DNA of 5,848 nucleotides from the NCBI GenBank assembly GCA_003165095.1, contig PLSH01000384.1, positions 1 through 5,848 of the forward strand, given 5' to 3'. The DNA comes from Acidobacteriaceae bacterium. GTDB taxonomy: Bacteria; Acidobacteriota; Terriglobia; Terriglobales; Acidobacteriaceae. Each line of letters begins with the position of its first letter. Position 1 is the stretch's first letter. Of this stretch, positions 1-5,482 are shown piece by piece. Position numbers and translations under genes: made by a program. Under the pieces are notes generated by a model. It had not been told where the DNA came from. It saw only the letters and a list, made by a program, of their open reading frames with translations, and ran no database searches.

Positions 1-90
1 TGTCCGCCCCGCCCGGAAGCGCTGCTCTATGGCATTCTGCTGGCATTGGGCCAAGTGCGACAACGCATGAGCTTCCATCCGCACAGATGA
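1..90 (+). CDS. 3' end of an unidentified gene (partial)
   Basis: Reading frame 1 is open from the window edge to a TGA at 88-90 and encodes 29 residues ending in QVRQRMSFHPHR. A hydrophobic stretch (ALLYGILLALG) precedes a basic tail, which looks more protein-like than the other frames. The 5' end lies outside the window. I do not recognise the family and cannot assign a function. An inverted repeat begins on the last base of the stop codon, as often happens at gene ends. It would be the only well-supported plus-strand gene, converging on the minus-strand cassette that ends at 612. It could still be a chance open frame, because 29 codons is little evidence. Confidence 0.35.
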   Translation, partial: CPPRPEALLYGILLALGQVRQRMSFHPHR

Positions 91-105
91 GTCTTACGCA
101 AGACT
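90..105. repeat. Inverted repeat at the stop codon of the left-edge ORF
   Basis: AGTCTT (90-95) and AAGACT (100-105) are perfectly complementary around the loop ACGC. The heptamer CTTACGC also occurs as a direct repeat at 93-99 and 104-110. The position immediately after a stop codon suits a transcript-end hairpin, but no T-run follows, so an intrinsic terminator is not well supported. It could equally be a protein-binding site or the end of a decayed mobile element. Confidence 0.35.
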
Positions 106-611
106 TACGCCAGCGTCACCACGAGATTCGATGGCCTGAAGGCCTCAGCACAACACGATCCTTGCGAAACCCTCACCACTCATCGGATGAGGAACGATAA
201 ACGCCGCAGGGCCTGGCAGCCACCAGTACGCTTGTGCGATCGGACCAGGCTCCTGAGTGAGCGGAATCCAGGCAGGCAAGACGCATGAGTGCGCGCTCCA
301 GTTCCTCACTCCAGAGGAGGCAAAAGCCACCGGCATCTCGCTGAGCAACTGAACTCCGTGATGGGAGAGCGGCAGGTAGGTCGCGTTTCAGTTCCCGATG
401 AGAGAACTAAGTACTTCACGTTTCGTTTTTGAGACCTTAGAATGCATAATGTCCGAAATGCAGGTGATACAACCGGAACCCCCGAACGCGGCTTTCGGCG
501 TGATTCTCGATTCACGCAAAAGGAGTAGTTCCTGAATCGCCAATCCGGAACTTACCCTGCGCCCGAAGTCAAATAAGCGAGCCATGGGCTAAGCGCCGCT
601 TCTCACACATG
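91..611. other. Gene-poor region with only short ORFs
   Basis: No reading frame here resembles a known family. On the plus strand, frame 1 is open from 91 to a TGA at 286-288, then again from a GTG at 289 to a TGA at 430-432. The second stretch is 47 codons ending DERTKYFTFRF. A 28-codon ORF runs from ATG 449 to TGA 533-535, and its frame continues open after that stop to a TAA near 590. None has a clear ribosome binding site. Small inverted repeats occur at 498-503/512-517 (GCGTGA/TCACGC) and 509-514/533-538 (GATTCA/TGAATC). These two overlap, so they would be mutually exclusive hairpins. The pattern fits an intergenic region or a decayed gene. No terminator for the transporter gene ending at 612 is obvious. 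Confidence 0.5.
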
Positions 612-1433
612 CTAGGTGACCGCCTCCACAAATAACATGCCGCCAAGCAACAAAAGTCCGCAGTAGACGTATCGAAGGAACGCGGCTCCGGAGAAGCGAT
701 GGTTGATTGCTCGTCCCAGGAACACCGCCGGCAGCATTACCGGCATCGAAAGCAGGAACTCGTGCGTCACCGTGCGGGTCCATAGCCCAGCGCTCCAGAA
801 GCCAATCATCCCCAAAATGCTGGCAGGCAGAAAATAAGCTTGCAGCGTCGCCCGAAAGTGCTGCGGGGACCATCCGCGCAGCGAGCCATAGATTACAAGT
901 GGCGGCCCGTTCATGCCATAGGCTCCGCCCAGAATGCCGGCCAGAAATCCTGATAGCAGAAGCAGCGCCCGGTGCTCGTTCTTCAGCCGCAACGCATCGC
1001 GCGCCGCCAGCGAAAAGACCGCAAACAACGCGATCAGGATGCCTAGCCCCGCCTTGACCAGTTCCTGGTGCCCATTGGTCAGCACTAGCAATCCGAGCGG
1101 AATCCCGAAGACCGTGGCTAGCAGAAGCCCGGCGGCGCTGCGCAGGTGAACATGCCTCCAATCCTGCGCCACTACCACGGCTGCAATCGCGATCGAGAGC
1201 AGCACCGCCAGCGGCGCGGCCACTCGCAGTGGCATGCAAAGCACCAGCAGGGGCACTGCGATCAGCGCTTCGCCAAAGCCAAACGCCGACCGGATCACCG
1301 TGGCAACGAAAACAATCGCCAGGATAAGCAAAAGCGAAGCGTGGATGGATATCTCCCGAAAAAGAAAATGCCACCAAGGATCCCCGCCCGAATAGAGCGG
1401 GGCAAGCCTCTTCAAGCATACCGGGACCGCCAA
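612..1433 (-). CDS. TSUP-family membrane transporter (TauE/SafE type)
   Basis: The 273-residue product is strongly hydrophobic with about eight predicted membrane segments. It has the two-fold layout of the TSUP family (Pfam TauE/SafE, formerly DUF81). The first half carries GFGEALIAVPLL at residues 51-62, and the second half carries GILGGAYGMNGPPLV at 166-180, the matching glycine/proline motif. Family members move sulfite, thiosulfate, sulfoacetate or other small organic anions across the inner membrane; the substrate cannot be read from sequence. The frame opens with TTG at 1433, 18 bp after the stop of the sigma-like gene, without a clear ribosome binding site. TTG at 1415 is an alternative start, and the first membrane segment begins only near residue 32, so the first 20-30 residues are uncertain. 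It is the last gene of the minus-strand cassette. A second long open frame overlaps it on the same strand (589-1419) but has shadow-like composition. Confidence 0.9.
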   Translation of the reverse strand: MAVPVCLKRLAPLYSGGDPWWHFLFREISIHASLLLILAIVFVATVIRSAFGFGEALIAVPLLVLCMPLRVAAPLAVLLSIAIAAVVVAQDWRHVHLRSAAGLLLATVFGIPLGLLVLTNGHQELVKAGLGILIALFAVFSLAARDALRLKNEHRALLLLSGFLAGILGGAYGMNGPPLVIYGSLRGWSPQHFRATLQAYFLPASILGMIGFWSAGLWTRTVTHEFLLSMPVMLPAVFLGRAINHRFSGAAFLRYVYCGLLLLGGMLFVEAVT

Positions 1434-1451
1434 GAATGATGCTGATATCTT

Positions 1452-1712
1452 TCAGCCCTCACCCCACTCGAAGCGGCTCGTGGTCGAATAGTCGCCTAGC
1501 CATTCAAGCCCGGTGTTGCGCACAATGACACATAGCCATGTATCCATCTTCGATTCACAGCGAAACTGAGGCAAGCTCCTAAACTCTTTTAAGAGCGCGT
1601 CCTGCACAATCTCCTCTGCTTCTTCTCGATTGTTTGTCATGCGCTGCGCCATCCACAGAAACTGGCCGCGGCGCCTTTCGGCAACCTGTTCGAAAGTCTC
1701 CAGATTAGTCAT
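1452..1712 (-). CDS. Truncated sigma-70-like protein (region 2 only)
   Basis: The 86-residue product matches region 2 of ECF-type sigma-70 factors. Residues 19-35 (FLWMAQRMTNNREEAEE) correspond to region 2.1. Residues 36-50 (IVQDALLKEFRSLPQF) correspond to region 2.2, the core-polymerase-binding helix. Residues 51-72, including TWLCVIVRNT, correspond to regions 2.3-2.4, which contact the -10 element. The protein stops 14 residues later, so region 4, which recognises the -35 element, is missing; ECF factors are usually about 160-200 residues. The downstream frames show no region 4 before the transporter gene. ATG 1712 has GGAG seven bases upstream, inside the palindrome GGAGCGCTCC. The frame is open about 30 codons further upstream, but with no standard start codon. 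It may be a degraded gene, or a small protein that binds core RNA polymerase without full promoter recognition. Confidence 0.75.
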   Translation of the reverse strand: MTNLETFEQVAERRRGQFLWMAQRMTNNREEAEEIVQDALLKEFRSLPQFRCESKMDTWLCVIVRNTGLEWLGDYSTTSRFEWGEG

Positions 1713-1806
1713 CGGAGCGCTCCATTCCTGTTCCTCCGCATTGTTAAAGCTCGATTTGCGGCCTCGCCCACTTTCACCGGCTATTGGAATCTCTCAAAGC
1801 TAGGTC

Positions 1807-2268
1807 CTACAGGCGTTCATCTGCAGACCTCCCCGCGTGCAACCTTGCTGCGAGTTGCTCGATCGTCATAAATAGAACGTCCTGAGCTACGGTGGAAATC
1901 ACGCGGTCGTCGTACAAGTAATCTTCAAGAAAGTTCTCGCCTGCACGGACTACCAGAATTCTGGCGTGAGGCCACTGGTGGCGAATCCATCGACACGCGT
2001 CCTCGAGTTCGGCTGAATCGAGCGTATTGTGAAGGATTGCAAGCTCAAAGTCCTCCTGCTCCCCCGTCGCCAGCAATCCCCAATAGTCCGTCGCAATGGA
2101 GAGCCAGAACCCTGGCCCTTCAAGCAGCGCATCGTGGACCATGCTGCCGCGGTCCACCGACCCCACGGAGAGCACGCGGATCGTCTCTTCCATCCGAATA
2201 CCCCGTTGGCCCTGACTTCCGTTGGCATTTTCATCGACACCTTTAGCTTGATTGCAGAATCCTCTCAT
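1807..2268 (-). CDS. Receiver-like (pseudo-response-regulator) protein
   Basis: The 153-residue product has a predicted alternating beta/alpha pattern resembling a response-regulator receiver: strands RVLSVGS (31-37), WLSIATD (55-61), FELAILH (74-80) and ARILVVRAG (102-110), then a final strand near 122-127. The third strand, where the phosphoacceptor aspartate normally follows, reads AILHNTL. The usual threonine/serine after strand 4 is Arg, and the usual lysine after strand 5 is not seen. Aspartyl phosphorylation is therefore unlikely. There is no DNA-binding domain, so a protein-protein role is the best inference. ATG 2268 overlaps the upstream stop as ATGA and has GGAGG four bases upstream. 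Met26 (2193) is an alternative start, since the conserved-looking part begins there (MEETIRVLSVG) and residues 1-25 look unstructured. The sigma-like gene follows after 94 bp. Confidence 0.8.
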   Translation of the reverse strand: MRGFCNQAKGVDENANGSQGQRGIRMEETIRVLSVGSVDRGSMVHDALLEGPGFWLSIATDYWGLLATGEQEDFELAILHNTLDSAELEDACRWIRHQWPHARILVVRAGENFLEDYLYDDRVISTVAQDVLFMTIEQLAARLHAGRSADERL

Positions 2269-2741
2269 GCAACCTCCGCCAGGCTAATAACGCCTTCGAG
2301 AACATAAAGAGGGGCTGAACCCCGCATACAGGAACTGGTCAGGATCATGAAGACGCTGAGATTGGTTGCGCCGCAGAATACAATGCTTCTGTCCGCGGGA
2401 AGCCGCTCCAGCACGCCAGCCAACTCGTCCGGTTCCACAGCAAGCGCGAATGCGCCCGGAACCGGAAATTGCCCTCGCTGATCGTTCGCCCTCAAATCAA
2501 TCACGATGAGGTTGCCGGATTCTGCGAGGACTGTCATAAACCTGCGGATTGAGATCCATTCCATAACCCGCGTTTGTACCTGGGCAGACTGAATCTCGAC
2601 CTTGAACGAGGGAGCCGCTGGCTCGCGGACAGATGGAGTGCTGACGCAGAGTTTGCGCCTGCCAACGAACCTGATTCGCCAGACAAAATACATTGAAGCT
2701 GCCAGCATCATTGCCAACAGCGGCAAAAGGAAATACATCAT
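2265..2741 (-). CDS. Membrane-anchored rhodanese-like protein
   Basis: The 158-residue product begins with a hydrophobic segment (residues 3-21, YFLLPLLAMMLAASMYFVW) followed by basic residues (RIRFVGRRK). This suggests a single N-terminal membrane anchor with the remainder in the cytoplasm. Residues 63-150 resemble a single rhodanese domain. VIDLRANDQRGQFPVPGA (80-97) matches the family's DxR...F..G.I.GA block. IVFCGATNLS (120-129) occupies the active-site position, with Cys123 as the candidate sulfur-carrying residue. The usual CRxGxR loop is not kept, so sulfurtransferase activity is uncertain and the domain may be regulatory. The frame extends upstream to 2807, but ATG 2741 has a near-perfect ribosome binding site and places the membrane segment at the N terminus. 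The gene overlaps the next by 4 bp (ATGA), which suggests translational coupling. The preceding membrane-protein gene ends 91 bp upstream. Confidence 0.8.
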   Translation of the reverse strand: MMYFLLPLLAMMLAASMYFVWRIRFVGRRKLCVSTPSVREPAAPSFKVEIQSAQVQTRVMEWISIRRFMTVLAESGNLIVIDLRANDQRGQFPVPGAFALAVEPDELAGVLERLPADRSIVFCGATNLSVFMILTSSCMRGSAPLYVLEGVISLAEVA

Positions 2742-2745
2742 GTCT

Positions 2746-2752
2746 TCCTCCT
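2746..2752 (-). promoter_or_regulatory. Ribosome binding site fixing the rhodanese-like start
   Basis: The minus strand reads AGGAGGA, then AGAC, then ATG ATG. This is the strongest ribosome binding site in the cassette. It selects ATG 2741 over the upstream ATGs of the same frame (2807, 2798), which would add a charged 22-residue leader before the membrane anchor. Confidence 0.8.
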
Positions 2753-2832
2753 GTGAGAAATCGCTTCGAGAGACAGTTCGATTCAGAGCGCGCGGCATGG
2801 CCGCCAACTCAGACGCGAAACCGCAGCGCCAA

Positions 2833-3255
2833 CTAGGCTAGGCGGAAGCGATATGGAGGGGGAGAGCGGGATGGGATCAGGAAATTGCAATATGTAACAC
2901 CGCGTGTGCGCACCGGGAAAATTGGCGCGGCAACACAACCGGCGTGGGGAAATTGCTGAGCAGGAGCCAGTAAGGCCTGTGCGCCCGGGACGAGATGCGA
3001 TTCAGTCTTGAGCCTGGATGCCGCAGCCACGGAAGTGTTCCGCGGCTCGATCCACATTTTCGTAACCGAGGCTCGCAACGAGGGCGGCCGATAGCGATGA
3101 TAGAGGGAGAGCTTGTAGCCAAACCCCAACAAAACGACCGCGGCTGCCAGTCCGACGAGCCCCAAAGAGAAGGGCCTAGCGACCTGTCTCCATGGGGGAT
3201 ACGGCCTCAGCGCCCACAATCTGGAGATCCTCTTCAGAGCGGTGCTGACTGGCAT
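2833..3255 (-). CDS. Single-pass membrane protein of unknown function
   Basis: I recognise no named family. Starting at ATG 3255 the product has 140 residues. The N-terminal part is basic and aromatic (KRISRLWALRPYPPWRQVAR, residues 8-27). One membrane segment follows at about 29-48 (SLGLVGLAAAVVLLGFGY), then a proline-rich tail with Cys107 and Cys123 ending near SRSPPPYRF. The positive-inside rule puts the N terminus in the cytoplasm and the tail in the periplasm. The frame is open to TTG 3279, a possible alternative start. No strong ribosome binding site precedes either; AAGAG lies ten bases before the ATG. Its first 80 bp overlap the 55-residue gene in another frame, so its translation may depend on that of the upstream gene. 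The next gene downstream encodes a membrane-anchored rhodanese-like protein, a possible partner by context only. Confidence 0.7.
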   Translation of the reverse strand: MPVSTALKRISRLWALRPYPPWRQVARPFSLGLVGLAAAVVLLGFGYKLSLYHRYRPPSLRASVTKMWIEPRNTSVAAASRLKTESHLVPGAQALLAPAQQFPHAGCVAAPIFPVRTRGVTYCNFLIPSRSPPPYRFRLA

Positions 3256-3343
3256 CGGTATTAAGCTCTTGACTGACAATTCGGCGGACCATTCCTTCTA
3301 CCTTGGGGAAAGGAAACGTGCCACTAACCTGCTTAGACGCCAT
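3176..3343 (-). CDS. Small acidic/polar protein of 55 residues
   Basis: I do not recognise this family. ATG 3343 to TAG 3176-3178 encodes 55 residues beginning MASKQVSGTFPFPKVEGMVR. The centre is polar and acidic (SQELNTDASQHRSEEDLQ) and the end reads AVSPMETGR. The composition looks like a real, partly helical small soluble protein, and the frame is intact. No signal peptide or membrane segment is visible. No good ribosome binding site precedes ATG 3343, but a -10-like TACAAT lies where transcription would begin about at the ATG, so leaderless translation is possible. ATG 3292 (38 residues) is an alternative start, with AAGGA directly adjacent and so badly spaced. It begins 34 bp after the recombinase stop codon and is probably the first gene of the cassette. 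Its last 80 bp also encode the N terminus of the membrane protein in another frame. It may be missed by annotation because of its size. Confidence 0.55.
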   Translation of the reverse strand: MASKQVSGTFPFPKVEGMVRRIVSQELNTDASQHRSEEDLQIVGAEAVSPMETGR

Positions 3344-3352
3344 TCCGTGTGA

Positions 3353-3381
3353 ATTGTATGTCCGCTAAGCAAACAACTCAG
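3353..3381 (-). promoter_or_regulatory. Possible promoter of the minus-strand cassette
   Basis: On the minus strand, TACAAT (3358 to 3353) matches the sigma-70 -10 consensus at five of six positions. CTGAGT (3381 to 3376) lies 17 bp upstream as a weak -35 with three of six matches. Transcription would begin around 3344-3346, at or just before the ATG at 3343. The -35 half overlaps the stop codon of the recombinase gene. A single good hexamer can arise by chance, so this is tentative. Confidence 0.35.
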
Positions 3382-4028
3382 GTTAAAAGAATTGGGCGAT
3401 CCGGAATTTCCTTCCCCGTCCCCCCAACCAGCATGCGCAGATATTCCTGGGTAAGGATGGCGCGCAAGCGAGGCGCGCGGACCGTTCCATAGCCGACGTT
3501 GAGCGCGGCTGCGATTTGTCGCAGGCTCATTCCAGACGATTGCATCTCCGCGATGCGGTCATGGTCAAGGTATTGGCGGGGCCGTCCGAGTCGCTTTCCA
3601 TTCGACTTCGCGTTTCTGATTCCGGCGCAGACTCTTTCGACGATCAGATTTCGTTCAAGCTCCGCAACGGCTGCAATGATAGTGAAGAGAGCTTGCCCGA
3701 GAGGCGTTCCCGTCTCAATGTTCTCCTGGTAGCTGATGAACCCGACACCCAGACTGCGGAATTCTTCCAGAGCGGAAAGCAGGTGTTTGGTTGAGCGGGC
3801 GAAGCGGTCAAAGCGCCACACAATGACTGCGTCAAGTTTCCGTTTGCGCGCGTCGTCCATAAGTGTGTTCAATTGCGGACGAGAATCCTTCGTGCCAGAC
3901 TGGCCCTGGTCAACGTACTCGCGAAAGACGACCAGCTGGCGAGCTGCGGAGTAAGTTCGCAAGTCTCGCAGCTGCATGCCGCAATCCTGGTCTCTGGTGC
4001 TGACACGAACGTAAAGGCCAACTCGCAT
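3378..4028 (-). CDS. Serine recombinase (resolvase/invertase family)
   Basis: The 216-residue product is a small serine recombinase, which cuts and rejoins DNA through a phosphoserine link. The N-terminal catalytic domain (about 1-140) carries LYVRVSTRDQ with Arg8 and nucleophile Ser10, YVDQGQSG at 38-45, WRFDRFARS at 71-79 with Arg72 and Arg75, and AELERNLI at 122-129 at the start of the long dimer helix. A KRLGRPR linker (145-151) leads to a helix-turn-helix at about 157-184 (MSLRQIAAALNVGYGTV). Some 30 residues follow the usual end of the family, making the C terminus slightly long. All catalytic residues are present, so it is probably active. ATG 4028 gives the normal MRVGLYVRVS start, though no strong ribosome binding site is visible. 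No transposase or clear inverted repeats flank it. It lies alone between the UxuA-like gene (162 bp upstream) and the cassette, and its target site is unknown. Confidence 0.93.
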   Translation of the reverse strand: MRVGLYVRVSTRDQDCGMQLRDLRTYSAARQLVVFREYVDQGQSGTKDSRPQLNTLMDDARKRKLDAVIVWRFDRFARSTKHLLSALEEFRSLGVGFISYQENIETGTPLGQALFTIIAAVAELERNLIVERVCAGIRNAKSNGKRLGRPRQYLDHDRIAEMQSSGMSLRQIAAALNVGYGTVRAPRLRAILTQEYLRMLVGGTGKEIPDRPILLT

Positions 4029-4040
4029 ATAGAGTTCTAT
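4029..4040. repeat. Short palindrome abutting the recombinase start codon
   Basis: ATAGA and TCTAT flank a two-base centre (GT) directly before the recombinase ATG. Small recombinases often bind such short imperfect palindromes in or beside their promoters, so it could be an autoregulatory or crossover half-site pair. A 12-bp palindrome in an AT-rich spot is weak evidence. The rest of the 162-bp gap shows only scattered repeats: GTGGTGG twice, CCGGTC twice and CGCTCAT twice. Confidence 0.25.
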
Positions 4041-4190
4041 GTCCGGATTCAGTCAAGTGGTTAATAATGTGGTGGTTTCCGCTCATTCGTCCGAGCCGGT
4101 CGCAGAAATGTCAGTGGTGGCTACCAGATCCGGTCACGCCAGCCATGGCTCGCTCATCACAAATTATTCCTCGCTTGCGGCAAGCCGTTG

Positions 4191-5345
4191 CTATGCCTTT
4201 GAGTTGGCTTCCGCGTGTGCGCGATTAAATAGTGCTTTCATGTACGCAAAGCCATATGCATATTCGGCGTCGCGTCCGCCCACCACGGTGGGCGTATGGT
4301 CGAGAATGACGATGCCGTCGAATTTGACTTCAACGGCGGCCTTGGCAATCTGGTACATGTCGTAATAGCCGTTATCCATGAAGGTTTCAATAAAGTGGGG
4401 AAGCGGCGCGCTGACATTGCGAAAATGCAGCTTCCAGATTTTCTCGGGGCCAAAGTAGCGAATCATCTCCGCCGGATCCTTGCCCATCAGCTTGGGTCCG
4501 CCCTCACTCCAGCAACCGCAGCACAGGCAGATGCCCACGTTAGGGCTGTTGGCAACTTCCATGGCTCGCTTGTAGCCTTCGAAGCTCGCGAAAATGCAGC
4601 GCGGAACGCCGGCCAATATAGGCTCTGGCGGATCGTCGGGATGAATGCCCATTCGAACGCTGTTCTCCTCTAATACCGGCGCAACCTGCTTGATGAAGTA
4701 GCTGAAGTTATCCCAGATCTCCTCCTGGGAAAAGGCACGGCCATGGGAGAGGGGCTCATAGTACTCTTTGCCGTCCCATACGCCGACCTTATTGGGACTA
4801 GCCATGTCGAATTCGCGGGCCTCGGCATTGCGAATGGTTCCCCTGCCGCTGCTCCAGATGCCGTTCCCCATGTGCGCATAGGTGGTGTAGTAAATGCCGG
4901 CGTGGCCCAAGTTGCGAATGTACTGCTTGTACTCCTCGATTTTCTGGTCGCGGCCAGGAAGATTGAGCGTAACCTCGGGCATATTGTGAACGCTGGTGTT
5001 GCCAATGTTCCAGACGGTGATGCCGGCGTCGGCGTAACGCTTCTTGATCTGCATAAATCCTTCGGCGGTGCGCAGATCCGGTGTCGATCCAACGCTAATG
5101 TAGTTGGCGCCAATCTGATTGAAAAAAAGAAGGTCGTCGTCGGTAGGCTTGGCTGGCCCCTGTCCCGTGAGTTTGAACCCCGGCTCGCTTTTGTGCACGG
5201 TGGCCGACGCTGAGCTGCTTGCCGACAAGAACGCCGAGGCACCGAAAGCGCTGCCGACGGCAAGCTTGACGAACTCCCTGCGGTCGGGACTGGCGAATAG
5301 GGCGGCTGATTCCCTGCTATCAGATCCTTCTCCTGTGCTTCCCAT
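4191..5345 (-). CDS. Tat-signal mannonate dehydratase-like (UxuA family) protein
   Basis: The 384-residue product belongs to the UxuA family of TIM-barrel enzymes; mannonate dehydratase converts D-mannonate to 2-dehydro-3-deoxy-D-gluconate in hexuronate breakdown. GIHPDDPPEPIL (233-244) is the family signature, with metal-binding His235. CLCCGCW (273-279) supplies the Cys ligand, KLHFRN (305-310) His307, and ILDHTP (347-352) Asp349. NGYYDMYQ (325-332) is also family-typical. Length is close to E. coli UxuA (394). Unlike cytoplasmic UxuA, it begins with a twin-arginine signal: DRREFVK (21-27), a hydrophobic stretch (28-41), then an Ala/Ser-rich possible cleavage region (41-49). It is therefore probably folded with its metal and exported to the periplasm. 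AAAGGAGG five bases before ATG 5345 fixes the start. The N-terminal substrate-binding half differs from classical UxuA, so the substrate may be another sugar acid. No other hexuronate genes are in the window. Confidence 0.88.
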   Translation of the reverse strand: MGSTGEGSDSRESAALFASPDRREFVKLAVGSAFGASAFLSASSSASATVHKSEPGFKLTGQGPAKPTDDDLLFFNQIGANYISVGSTPDLRTAEGFMQIKKRYADAGITVWNIGNTSVHNMPEVTLNLPGRDQKIEEYKQYIRNLGHAGIYYTTYAHMGNGIWSSGRGTIRNAEAREFDMASPNKVGVWDGKEYYEPLSHGRAFSQEEIWDNFSYFIKQVAPVLEENSVRMGIHPDDPPEPILAGVPRCIFASFEGYKRAMEVANSPNVGICLCCGCWSEGGPKLMGKDPAEMIRYFGPEKIWKLHFRNVSAPLPHFIETFMDNGYYDMYQIAKAAVEVKFDGIVILDHTPTVVGGRDAEYAYGFAYMKALFNRAHAEANSKA

Positions 5346-5482
5346 TGCGGCCTCCTTTAGGCGATTGGCGTCTTTCCAACTCGGATGCTCATGATGTTAA
5401 CGACCAAGATAGGCGATGATCGGAACCTCGAAATCATGCGCGGCGGAGGCAACGCATATTCTTATCCCCGCCGCTGCACGAT
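5346..5482. other. Gap upstream of the UxuA-like gene
   Basis: The gap holds the ribosome binding site of the UxuA-like gene (AAAGGAGG, 5351-5358, minus strand) and no confident promoter. A minus-strand frame is open from 5543 to a TAA at 5397-5399 but has no usual start codon. An 11-codon ORF (from ATG about 5392) ends in a TAA whose last bases run into the ribosome binding site; it could be a coupling leader but has no binding site of its own. I see no riboswitch-like structure. Confidence 0.4.

Noticed and set aside
145..585. Three overlapping minus-strand ORFs of 65-69 codons
   Set aside because: They overlap each other in different frames, lack ribosome binding sites, and show no recognisable motif or domain.
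589..1419. A 276-codon minus-strand ORF nearly coextensive with the transporter gene
   Set aside because: Its product is Ala/Gly/Arg-rich with no domain pattern, while the overlapping frame encodes a clear TSUP membrane protein. It is a shadow produced by GC-rich codons.
4029..4056. TTGACT with TCTATA as a recombinase promoter
   Set aside because: The -10 candidate matches poorly and overlaps the start codon, so transcription would begin inside the gene.
4171..4190. Hairpin GCTTG-CCG-CAAGC downstream of the UxuA-like gene as a terminator
   Set aside because: The stem is only five base pairs and no T-run follows on the minus strand.
4670..5263. A 197-codon minus-strand ORF inside the UxuA-like gene
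   Set aside because: It is out of frame with a gene having strong family motifs, and the product is a Ser/Arg/Pro-rich shadow.
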